DNA from: Lutibacter sp.
GTDB taxonomy: Bacteria; Bacteroidota; Bacteroidia; Flavobacteriales; Flavobacteriaceae
Reading direction: 5' to 3'
Assembly (NCBI GenBank): GCA_003516285.1
Contig: DPCK01000063.1
Span: forward strand, 16,198 to 33,382
DNA: 17,185 nucleotides
The position numbers and the translations under genes were made by a program. The notes beneath the pieces were generated by a model. The model was not told the DNA's origin. It was given only the letters and a program-made list of their open reading frames with translations, and made no database searches. Positions 1-5,885 of this stretch are shown here, one piece after another. Each line of letters starts with the position of its first letter. Within the stretch, counting starts at the first letter, position 1.

Positions 1-422
1 GCCATAGGTTCGTGAATTAAAAATATTTCTTTGGCATTCATATGTTCTGCAGAATCAATTACGGCACGTTTTTCAACTTCGGTAATTCCTGATGGAATGC
101 AAATTACCATACGCAATGAAGGTGCAAAAAAACGTTTTTTAATGCTAGGAATATTTTTTATGAACTCTTTTATCATTTGTTCCGAAGCTTCAAAATCGGC
201 GATTACGCCATCTTTTAAAGGTCGGATGGTTTTGATATTTTCGTGGGTTTTACCTTGCATTAAACTGGCTTTTTTGCCGGTTGCAATAATTTTCCCACTG
301 CTTCTGTCTCTTGCTACTATTGAAGGTTCATCAACAACCACTTTACCTTCGTGGATTATAAGTGTGTTGGCAGTGCCTAAATCAATTGCAATGTCCTCAG
401 TCATAAAGTCGAAAAAACCCAT
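1..422 (-). CDS. mreB: Rod shape-determining protein MreB (N-terminal part)
   Basis: MreB is the bacterial actin homologue. It polymerises on the inner face of the cytoplasmic membrane and guides the wall-elongation machinery. The visible 140 residues start MGFFDFMTEDIAIDLGTANT, and the DLGTANT motif (residues 14-20) is the phosphate-1 nucleotide-binding loop of the actin fold. Also typical of MreB are VDEPSIVA (30-37), IRPLKDGVIADFEA (66-79) and ICIPSGITEVEKRAV (107-121). The ATG at 420-422 gives the usual N-terminus of the family. The gene runs off the left edge, so the C-terminal subdomains are not seen. It lies 46 bases downstream of purH on the same strand, with its own candidate -7 box in that gap. 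Identification is secure; only completeness is unknown. Confidence 0.96.
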   Translation of the reverse strand, partial: MGFFDFMTEDIAIDLGTANTLIIHEGKVVVDEPSIVARDRSSGKIIATGKKASLMQGKTHENIKTIRPLKDGVIADFEASEQMIKEFIKNIPSIKKRFFAPSLRMVICIPSGITEVEKRAVIDSAEHMNAKEIFLIHEPM

Positions 423-454
423 ATTATTTATTGTTTTTTTAATTTGAAATCCTA

Positions 455-462
455 CAAAGTTA
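455..462 (-). promoter_or_regulatory. Candidate -7 box upstream of mreB
   Basis: On the minus strand this reads TAACTTTG, an exact match to the Bacteroidota -7 consensus TAnnTTTG. It lies 32 bases upstream of the mreB ATG, inside the 46-base gap after purH. No clear TTG -33 element is visible at the expected spacing of about 19 bases. It may let mreB be expressed independently of purH. Confidence 0.45.
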
Positions 463-468
463 CTTAAA

Positions 469-1995
469 TTAGTGTTTGAAATGACGTGTGCCCGTAAATA
501 TCATCGACATTTTATGTTCATTGCAATAATCAATCGATAATTGATCCTTAATTGAACCGCCAGGCTGAATTACAGAAGTAATTCCTGCTTTATCTGCGAT
601 CTCCACACAATCGGGAAACGGGAAAAAAGCATCACTCGCCATCACTGTGCCATTCAAATCAAAATTGAAATGTTTGGCTTTTACAATCGCTTGTTCTAAA
701 GCATCTACACGGCTGGTTTGGCCTGTTCCGCTTGCAAAAAGTTGTTTGTTTTTAGCAAATACAATGGTATTTGACTTGGTGTGTTTACAAATTTTTGATG
801 CAAAAAGTAAATCTTCCAGTTCTCTGTCTGTTGGTTTTTCTAACGTCACAAAGTCTACAACGTCCACATTATCCGTTTTGTTGTTTTTATCCTGAAAAAG
901 AACGCCGTTTAATGCAGTTCTATATTGCGTGTTTGGCAATTCAATAACTTTTTGCACTAAAATAATTCTGTTTTTCTTGCCTTTTAGAAGTTCTAAAGCC
1001 TCATTGTTGTATCCTGGCGCAATCACAACTTCACAAAAAAGCTGATGAATTTCTTCAGCAGTTTCCAAATCAATCACTTTGTTTGAAATTAAAACACCGC
1101 CAAAAGCAGAAGTTGGATCGGCAGCCAACGCATCCAAATAAGCTTGTTTCAACGTGTCTCTTTGTGCTACACCGCAAGCATTGTTGTGTTTTAAGATGGC
1201 AAATGTTGGAGCGTCATTTTTAAACTCATCCATCAAATTAATGGCAGCATCAACATCTAACAAATTGTTGTAGGAAAGTTCTTTTCCGTGAAGGATGTCG
1301 AAAAGTTCGTTTAGATCTCCAAAGAAGTAACCTTTTTGATGCGGATTCTCGCCGTAACGCAAAACGGAAACTTGATCAAAACTTTGACGAAAAGCCAATC
1401 CGTCTTCATTTAAATAATTAAAAATAGCACTGTCGTAATGACTGGAAACCGCAAAAGCTTTTGCCGCAAAATTTTTGCGTTGCGCCAAAGTTGTTTCGCC
1501 ATTGGATGCTGAAAGTATTCCTAAAAATTCATCATATTGATCAAGTGATGAAACGCAAATTACATCACTAAAGTTTTTTGCTGCAGCTCTGATTAAAGAA
1601 ATTCCGCCAATATCAATTTTTTCAATAATTTCTTCTTCTGAAGCTCCGCTTGCAACAGTTTTTTCAAACGGATACAAATCCACAATTACAATGTCAATTT
1701 CAGGAATTTCATATTCTGCCAACTGCGAAATATCATTTTCATTTTCTCTTCTCGATAAAATTCCGCCGAAAACTTTTGGATGCAATGTTTTAACCCTGCC
1801 GCCTAAAATGGACGGATAAGAAGTCAACTCTTCAACAGGTATTGCGTTAACGCCCATATCTTTAATAAAGTTTTCGGTGCCTCCCGTTGAATAAATTACA
1901 ATATTAAGGTCGTTTAGTTTTTGAATGATTGGAGCCAAACCGTCTTTGTGAAAAACTGAAATCAGTGCCGATTTTGGCTTTTTTTTAGTACCCAT
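469..1995 (-). CDS. purH: Bifunctional AICAR transformylase/IMP cyclohydrolase PurH
   Basis: PurH catalyses the last two steps of purine synthesis in the cytosol: formylation of AICAR with 10-formyl-tetrahydrofolate, then ring closure to IMP. The 508-residue length is normal for the family. The N-terminal cyclohydrolase (MGS-like) domain covers about residues 8-150, with STGGT (36-40) and GGRVKTLHP (65-73). The transformylase domain follows, with RYGENPHQ (213-220) and the catalytic Lys-His pair in LKHNNACG (269-270). The C-terminus, FTGTRHFKH, is typical. The start gives MGTKKKPKSALISVF, as in related proteins. A good promoter lies just upstream (2019-2049) and mreB follows on the same strand. 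Nothing is truncated or shifted. Confidence 0.98.
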   Translation of the reverse strand: MGTKKKPKSALISVFHKDGLAPIIQKLNDLNIVIYSTGGTENFIKDMGVNAIPVEELTSYPSILGGRVKTLHPKVFGGILSRRENENDISQLAEYEIPEIDIVIVDLYPFEKTVASGASEEEIIEKIDIGGISLIRAAAKNFSDVICVSSLDQYDEFLGILSASNGETTLAQRKNFAAKAFAVSSHYDSAIFNYLNEDGLAFRQSFDQVSVLRYGENPHQKGYFFGDLNELFDILHGKELSYNNLLDVDAAINLMDEFKNDAPTFAILKHNNACGVAQRDTLKQAYLDALAADPTSAFGGVLISNKVIDLETAEEIHQLFCEVVIAPGYNNEALELLKGKKNRIILVQKVIELPNTQYRTALNGVLFQDKNNKTDNVDVVDFVTLEKPTDRELEDLLFASKICKHTKSNTIVFAKNKQLFASGTGQTSRVDALEQAIVKAKHFNFDLNGTVMASDAFFPFPDCVEIADKAGITSVIQPGGSIKDQLSIDYCNEHKMSMIFTGTRHFKH

Positions 1996-2018
1996 AAGTT
2001 TTCTTTGTTATTGTTCGG

Positions 2019-2049
2019 CAAAGCTACTAATTATCAAGAGCCTATACAA
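2019..2049 (-). promoter_or_regulatory. Promoter of purH
   Basis: On the minus strand a TTG (2047-2049) is followed after 20 bases by TAGCTTTG (2019-2026), which matches the Bacteroidota pattern TTG-N17-23-TAnnTTTG. The box ends 23 bases before the purH ATG. This is the best two-element promoter in the window. A purine-responsive operator is not evident. Confidence 0.6.
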
Positions 2050-2072
2050 CACAAAATAGTCATAAATTTTTA

Positions 2073-2231
2073 TTAACTCCTTTTAATTTTTTGCTCAAAA
2101 TCTGAGACCATTTCGTTATAATTCAGAGAAGTATTTTTTGGATTATTTTTTACAAAAAGTTTATTGAGAAAAGAAATTTTGTCGACTAAACGCTTTTTTT
2201 TATTGTTGATTTTTGGGGTTTTATTTAACAT
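2073..2231 (-). CDS. Possible small basic protein (52 aa), unrecognised
   Basis: An ATG at 2229-2231 opens a 52-residue frame ending in TAA at 2073-2075. It starts MLNKTPKINNKKKRLVDKIS and ends SDFEQKIKRS. It has 13 lysines plus arginines, so it is strongly basic. There is no signal peptide, membrane segment or motif I recognise. It lies 26 bases downstream of the GAF-domain gene on the same strand and could be read from that transcript. It ends just upstream of the purH promoter and fills most of the gap between the two genes. Codon use looks like its neighbours, but a chance frame in AT-rich DNA is possible. No function is proposed. Confidence 0.4.
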   Translation of the reverse strand: MLNKTPKINNKKKRLVDKISFLNKLFVKNNPKNTSLNYNEMVSDFEQKIKRS

Positions 2232-2257
2232 TGAAAAATATATTTATTGGGGGTTAT

Positions 2258-2710
2258 TTATTTTAATTCCGCCACTTTTTCGCACACAAATTCCAGAAAA
2301 AGTTCATCGGCTTCAGAAAAAGGATTTGTGATGTGAGAATCGATGTCGATTTGGCCAATATTTTCTCCATCCACAAAAATAGGAACCACAATTTCACTTT
2401 TCACCTTAAATCCGCACGAAATATAATTGTCTTGGGCAGTTACATCCGGAACCACGAAGTTTTTATTGCTGATGGCCACTTGTCCGCAAATGCCTTTGCC
2501 AAACGGAATGATGGTATGTTCGGTAGGTTCGCCGGCAAATTCCGCCAATTTTAATTCGGCTTTATTGCCGTTTTTAAAATAAAAACCCACCCAATGGTAA
2601 TAGTCTATTTCTTGTTTTAAATAATCGCAAATCGCCTGCCGCTTATCTGAAACCGATTGGTTGCTTTCTGCAATGGCGGTTACCGATTCTTTTAATTGAG
2701 GAATATTCAT
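2258..2710 (-). CDS. GAF domain protein, free methionine-R-sulfoxide reductase (fRMsr/YebR) type
   Basis: The protein is 150 residues and essentially one GAF domain. It has the fRMsr-like core: HWVGFYF (39-45), IIPFGKGICGQVA (67-79), SCGFKVKSEIVVPI (98-111) and IGQIDIDS (118-125). Known enzymes of this family reduce free methionine-R-sulfoxide in the cytosol using cysteines in a GAF pocket. Aligned by eye to E. coli YebR, Cys75 matches Cys94 and Cys99 matches the catalytic Cys118. The Cys84 position is His65, so one resolving cysteine is missing. It is divergent from xrtF with only 41 bases between, and has its own candidate promoter. The fold is certain; reductase activity is likely but inferred. 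Confidence 0.85.
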   Translation of the reverse strand: MNIPQLKESVTAIAESNQSVSDKRQAICDYLKQEIDYYHWVGFYFKNGNKAELKLAEFAGEPTEHTIIPFGKGICGQVAISNKNFVVPDVTAQDNYISCGFKVKSEIVVPIFVDGENIGQIDIDSHITNPFSEADELFLEFVCEKVAELK

Positions 2711-2729
2711 ATTAATTTGTAATTTTATG

Positions 2730-2762
2730 CAAAATTAAAATTCTTTTTTTTGTGAAAGGCAA
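2730..2762 (-). promoter_or_regulatory. Candidate promoter of the GAF-domain gene
   Basis: On the minus strand TTG (2760-2762) is followed after 22 bases by TAATTTTG (2730-2737), an exact TAnnTTTG box lying 19 bases before the ATG. The -33 part would lie inside the first codons of the divergent xrtF gene. The -7 box is convincing; the distant TTG is weaker. Confidence 0.5.
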
Positions 2763-3288
2763 TAAAACGGTAGTATTATTTTTAATTAAATTTTTTGGCA
2801 CGTATTTACTGTTGTTTTTGCTTTACTCCTTTTATTTAGAAAGAACGCAAAATGAAACATCGCCATTTATTTGTGCGCCAATCACCAAAACTGTAGCCGA
2901 ACAAACAAAATATTTGCTAAACATTTTTAGCTATCCTACTGAAATAGCACAGGATACCGAAACGCTTTCCGTAAAATTATTTATAAACGGCAAATTCACC
3001 GCTTTTATCGTAGAAGGCTGCAATGCTATTAGCATCATTATTTTATTTATTGCTTTTATCGTTGCTTTTGCAGGCAAATTTAAAACGACTGTTTTATATA
3101 TTTTGTTTGGAAGTTTGCTTATTTATTTCACGAACATTCTTCGGATTGCTGTAATTTCGGTGGCGTTGCATAAATATCCGCAATACCAGAATGTGTTGCA
3201 TGAAATTATATTTCCGGCCATTATCTACGGAATTACCTTTTTGCTTTGGTTTGTTTGGATTCGGAATTTTTCAGGTATAAAAAAATGA
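2752..3288 (+). CDS. xrtF: Exosortase family protein XrtF
   Basis: Exosortases are membrane cysteine-protease-like transpeptidases that process and sort secreted proteins carrying a C-terminal tripartite signal. XrtF is the subset found in Flavobacteriia. The 178 residues show hydrophobic segments near 7-27, 85-107, 113-138 and 152-170. The family's catalytic triad is visible: Cys90 in VEGCNAIS, Arg131 in TNILRIA, and His150 in NVLHEIIFP. The start is GTG; no in-frame ATG lies upstream, and it puts the first helix right at the N-terminus. The gene overlaps the next one by 4 bases (ATGA), so the two are translationally coupled. No substrate with a sorting tail is in the window, so the cargo is unknown. 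Confidence 0.92.
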   Translation: MKGNKTVVLFLIKFFGTYLLLFLLYSFYLERTQNETSPFICAPITKTVAEQTKYLLNIFSYPTEIAQDTETLSVKLFINGKFTAFIVEGCNAISIIILFIAFIVAFAGKFKTTVLYILFGSLLIYFTNILRIAVISVALHKYPQYQNVLHEIIFPAIIYGITFLLWFVWIRNFSGIKK

Positions 3289-3746
3289 GAAAATCGGTTA
3301 GAATATTGTTGATTGTTGTGCTTTTTCTGATGCTGATTTTAATCAGGGCGGTTTTACAACCTTATTTTTACGATCCGCTTTTGGATTATTTTAAACATGA
3401 TTATTTAAACGCTTCCATTCCCGAACTTGATTTCAGCGCTTATTTTTTGAATATTTTTTACAGATACTTTTTAAATACCATAATTTCTTTGACCATTATT
3501 TATTTGGTTTTTAAGGATGTAAAAGCACTTTATTTTTCGGTCAAATTTTATCTGCTGGCTTTTGTGGTTTTAAGTTTGATGCTTTTTGTACTTCTTAAAT
3601 TTAATGTGACACAAAATTATTTGCTGACTTTTTATGTTCGGCGGTTTTTAATTCAGCCAATGTTTGTGTTTATTTTATTGCCTGCTTTTTATTATCAGAA
3701 GTTGAAAATTCCGAAGACAGAAGACGGAAGTCGGAAGTTTGAATAA
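3285..3746 (+). CDS. Exosortase F system-associated membrane protein
   Basis: This small polytopic protein is the usual partner encoded directly after xrtF in Flavobacteriia; its biochemical role is not known. The 153 residues have hydrophobic segments near 6-24, 55-77, 85-105 and 122-137. It carries the family's conserved patches FYDPLLDYF (28-36) and FYVRRFLIQP (116-125). The ATG at 3285 overlaps the xrtF stop codon (ATGA). A longer in-frame start at 3246 is rejected because it would lie inside xrtF. The last ten or so residues (PKTEDGSRKFE) are encoded by four copies of a degenerate 7-base repeat, so the tail looks like added repeat sequence after a conserved end near PAFYYQK. Confidence 0.88.
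   Translation: MRKSVRILLIVVLFLMLILIRAVLQPYFYDPLLDYFKHDYLNASIPELDFSAYFLNIFYRYFLNTIISLTIIYLVFKDVKALYFSVKFYLLAFVVLSLMLFVLLKFNVTQNYLLTFYVRRFLIQPMFVFILLPAFYYQKLKIPKTEDGSRKFE
3711..3738 (+). repeat. Heptanucleotide tandem repeat, four copies, in the coding tail
   Basis: Four adjacent 7-mers (CCGAAGA, CAGAAGA, CGGAAGT, CGGAAGT) fit the pattern CNGAAGW. They encode the C-terminal tail of the XrtF-associated protein. Because 7 is not a multiple of 3, gain or loss of one unit would change the reading frame and the protein's end. Confidence 0.75.
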
Positions 3747-3752
3747 AAAATT

Positions 3753-3776
3753 CGTAAATCGTAAATCGTAAATCGT
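3753..3776 (+). repeat. Heptanucleotide tandem repeat (CGTAAAT)3 plus CGT
   Basis: Three perfect copies of CGTAAAT followed by a partial CGT lie just after the stop codon of the XrtF-associated gene. The unit length equals that of the repeat 15 bases upstream, although the unit sequence differs. Short 7-base satellites of this type are scattered between genes in flavobacterial genomes, from memory. Confidence 0.85.
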
Positions 3777-3885
3777 TTTGCGTTAGGGATTGCAGCGGAA
3801 ATACTTTTTTTGCATCGCCTTTTCGGCGAGAAAAAAAAGATTGTAGCGAAAAGCCCGACCCTCCAGCCGGCGGGAAACGCCCAAA
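3777..3885. repeat. Hairpin-centred intergenic element, probably dispersed
   Basis: Two near-identical direct repeats, GATTGCAGCGGAAA (3788-3801) and GATTGTAGCGAAAA (3839-3852), flank a hairpin. Its core stem is TCGCC/GGCGA (3815-3819 with 3825-3829), extended by a T-run and A-run pair (3804-3811 with 3832-3839). A GC-rich arm (AAGCCCGACCC ... GCCGGCGGG ... ACGCCC) follows to about 3882, in strong contrast to the AT-rich surroundings. Elements with this wording recur between genes in Flavobacterium genomes, from memory. I cannot tell whether it is a mobile repeat, a structured RNA or both. Open frames crossing it on either strand are not convincing genes. Confidence 0.65.
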
Positions 3886-4015
3886 ATATTGCTATAAATT
3901 GCGTTGTTTTTGAAACCAAAAAAATTGTTTGTGATTTATTTTGTAACATTTTGAAGAATCCAACGTATAATATTGTAGACCCTTTATATTAACTAAAAAA
4001 ATTAGTGGCTACTAC

Positions 4016-4879
4016 ATGAGACAACTTAAAATAACGAAACAGGTTACCAACAGGGAAACCGCATCATTAGACAAGTACTTACAGGAAATTGGAAAAGTAG
4101 ATTTAATTACTGCCGAGCAAGAGGTTGAATTGGCGCAGAAAATTAGAGCCGGTGACCAAATGGCTTTGGAAAAATTAACAAAAGCAAACTTGCGTTTTGT
4201 GGTTTCTGTGGCAAAACAATACCAAAATCAAGGATTGACATTGCCCGATTTGATTAATGAAGGAAACCTGGGATTGATTAAAGCTGCGAAACGTTTTGAT
4301 GAAACTCGTGGATTTAAATTTATTTCTTACGCTGTTTGGTGGATTCGTCAATCGATTTTACAGGCTTTGGCGGAACAATCGCGTATTGTACGTTTGCCTT
4401 TGAACAAAATTGGCTCAATCAATAAAATTAACAAAATGTATGCATTTTTGGAGCAGGAAAACGAAAGACCGCCATCTGCCGAAGAAATTGCAAAAAAATT
4501 AGATATGACCGTTAATGACGTAAAAGAATCCATGAAAAATTCTGGCCGTCACGTATCAATGGATGCGCCTTTAATTGAAGGTGAAGATTCTAACTTATAC
4601 GATGTTTTGAACACAGGCGAATCTCCAAATCCGGATAAAGCATTGCTTCACGAATCTTTAAAAGTTGAAATTGAACGCGCTTTGGAAACTTTAACACCAA
4701 GAGAAGCTGATGTTGTTCAATTGTATTTCGGTTTGGGTGACACACACCCGATGACACTTGAAGAAATTGGTGAAACTTTTGATTTAACCCGCGAACGTGT
4801 TCGTCAAATTAAAGAAAAAGCCATCAGAAGGTTAAAACATACATCAAGAAGTAAAATTTTAAAAACATATTTGGGATAA
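4016..4879 (+). CDS. rpoD: Primary sigma factor RpoD (sigma-70, short Bacteroidota form)
   Basis: RpoD directs RNA polymerase to housekeeping promoters, in this phylum to TTG/TAnnTTTG sites. At 287 residues it lacks region 1.1 and the long non-conserved insert of the E. coli protein, as is normal for Bacteroidota. Region 1.2 covers about 15-45 (SLDKYLQEIGKVDLIT). Region 2 covers 55-123, with DLINEGNLGLIKAAKRFD and FISYAVWWIRQSI. Region 3 spans about 130-210. Region 4 covers 225-280, with the helix-turn-helix TLEEIGETFDLTRERVRQI (247-265). The ATG at 4016 gives MRQLKITKQVTNRE, the standard N-terminus. A strong terminator follows. The upstream gap holds a near-match -7 box (TAATATTG, 3968-3975) downstream of the repeat element. 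Confidence 0.98.
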   Translation: MRQLKITKQVTNRETASLDKYLQEIGKVDLITAEQEVELAQKIRAGDQMALEKLTKANLRFVVSVAKQYQNQGLTLPDLINEGNLGLIKAAKRFDETRGFKFISYAVWWIRQSILQALAEQSRIVRLPLNKIGSINKINKMYAFLEQENERPPSAEEIAKKLDMTVNDVKESMKNSGRHVSMDAPLIEGEDSNLYDVLNTGESPNPDKALLHESLKVEIERALETLTPREADVVQLYFGLGDTHPMTLEEIGETFDLTRERVRQIKEKAIRRLKHTSRSKILKTYLG

Positions 4880-4912
4880 AATCCGCTATGTTATCAATTT
4901 ATGGATTGACTT

Positions 4913-4954
4913 AAAAAGAAAAACGCTTCAAAAATTTGAAGCGTTTTTCTTTTT
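4913..4954 (+). terminator. Terminator after rpoD
   Basis: A perfect 20-bp inverted repeat (4913-4932 with 4935-4954) has a 2-base centre and the core ACGCTTCAAA/TTTGAAGCGT. The right arm ends in a T-rich run to 4956, so it should act as a Rho-independent terminator. The left arm begins with an A-run, so it could work in both directions. Confidence 0.9.
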
Positions 4955-4969
4955 TTGCTTTATAAAACC

Positions 4970-4977
4970 TACTTTTG
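4970..4977 (+). promoter_or_regulatory. Candidate -7 box of rpe
   Basis: TACTTTTG matches TAnnTTTG exactly and lies 21 bases before the chosen rpe ATG, right after the rpoD terminator. No TTG lies at the usual distance; the nearest is only 12 bases upstream. It also argues against the TTG start at 4975, which lies inside the box. Confidence 0.5.
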
Positions 4978-4998
4978 TACAAACAACAATTAGAAAAA

Positions 4999-5658
4999 AT
5001 GAACAAATTTATTGCTCCTTCCCTTTTGGCCGCAGATTTTGGCAATTTACAACGCGATATTGAAATGATTAACAAAAGTGAAGCCGATTGGTTTCATATT
5101 GATGTGATGGACGGTGTTTTTGTTCCAAACATTTCATTTGGAATGCCCGTGATAAAAGCGATTTCAAAACACGCAAAAAAAACGATGGACGTTCATTTGA
5201 TGATTGTTGATCCGGATCGGTTTCTTGAAGATTTTAAAAATGTTGGTGCCGATATTTTAACAGTGCATTATGAGGCTTGTCCTCATTTACATCGAACTGT
5301 ACAAGCCATAAAAGCTTTAGGAATGAAAGCCGGCGTTTCTTTAAATCCGCATACGCCAATTGCGGTTTTGGAAGATATTATCACCGATTTGGATTTGGTG
5401 TTGCTGATGAGCGTTAATCCGGGTTTTGGCGGACAAAGTTTTATTGAAAACACTTACAAAAAAGTGGAACAGCTAAAATCATTGATAGAATTTTCCAGTT
5501 CAAACGCACTTATTGAAGTTGATGGCGGCGTAACGGATGAAAACATAGAAAAACTTTCAAAAGCCGGCGTTGACGCTTTTGTGGCCGGAAATTTTGTTTT
5601 TAAAAGCAAAAATCCGTCTAAAACAATCAGCAATCTTAAAAAATTGGCCTTAGAATAA
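4999..5658 (+). CDS. rpe: Ribulose-phosphate 3-epimerase
   Basis: Rpe interconverts ribulose-5-phosphate and xylulose-5-phosphate in the non-oxidative pentose phosphate pathway. The 219-residue TIM barrel carries the metal and catalytic residues: His33 and Asp35 in HIDVMDG, His66 in DVHLMIVDP, and Asp175 in IEVDGGV. Phosphate-binding glycines are in NPGFGGQ (140-146) and the late GVDAFVAGN segment. I chose the ATG at 4999, giving MNKFIAPSLLAADFGN, the family's usual start. A TTG eight codons upstream overlaps the -7 box and would add non-conserved residues. The gene stands alone between the rpoD terminator and the ktrB promoter region. Confidence 0.97.
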   Translation: MNKFIAPSLLAADFGNLQRDIEMINKSEADWFHIDVMDGVFVPNISFGMPVIKAISKHAKKTMDVHLMIVDPDRFLEDFKNVGADILTVHYEACPHLHRTVQAIKALGMKAGVSLNPHTPIAVLEDIITDLDLVLLMSVNPGFGGQSFIENTYKKVEQLKSLIEFSSSNALIEVDGGVTDENIEKLSKAGVDAFVAGNFVFKSKNPSKTISNLKKLALE

Positions 5659-5846
5659 TTTCTAAAAGATTTACTTGAGAATTTCAATTGCTATTGTAAA
5701 AATCAAAAGCTTGGAAACTTTTGAATCTGATAAATTTTGCGTGTTGACAACCTGAAAAAAAACAATTTTCGGAAAATCAAAACACTGTTAAATGATAGTA
5801 ACAGTAACAAAAAATAAAATAAAAACAAAGATTGGTTAATTTGTTC

Positions 5847-5871
5847 TAATTTTGTACGTTTTTTGTACGTT
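5847..5871 (+). promoter_or_regulatory. ktrB promoter region with tandem 11-mer
   Basis: TAATTTTG (5847-5854) matches TAnnTTTG and lies 31 bases before the ktrB GTG. Two perfect adjacent copies of TTTTGTACGTT (5850-5860 and 5861-5871) overlap this box and the expected transcription start. The copies are one helical turn apart, a spacing that suits a regulator binding one face of the DNA. The rest of the gap from 5659 is AT-rich; a weak 7-bp hairpin (5703-5724) without a T-run may end rpe transcription. Confidence 0.45.
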
Positions 5872-5885
5872 AAAATCTTATAAAA

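Noticed and set aside
31..447. Plus-strand open frame of 138 residues
   Set aside because: It is the antisense shadow of mreB, whose minus-strand product is clearly conserved.
3753..3776. CRISPR array
   Set aside because: The units are 7 bases and directly adjacent, without spacers or cas genes.
3777..3885. Insertion sequence or attachment site
   Set aside because: There is no transposase or integrase, no terminal inverted repeats with target duplication and no tRNA fragment; only a small repeat-hairpin unit is seen.
3695..3992. Open frames of 84 (minus) and 60 (plus) residues across the repeat element
   Set aside because: Both run through the hairpin-centred repeat and heptamer repeats, have low-complexity sequence and resemble no protein family.
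4975..4998. Upstream TTG start for rpe
   Set aside because: It lies within the TACTTTTG -7 box and would add eight residues absent from the family N-terminus.
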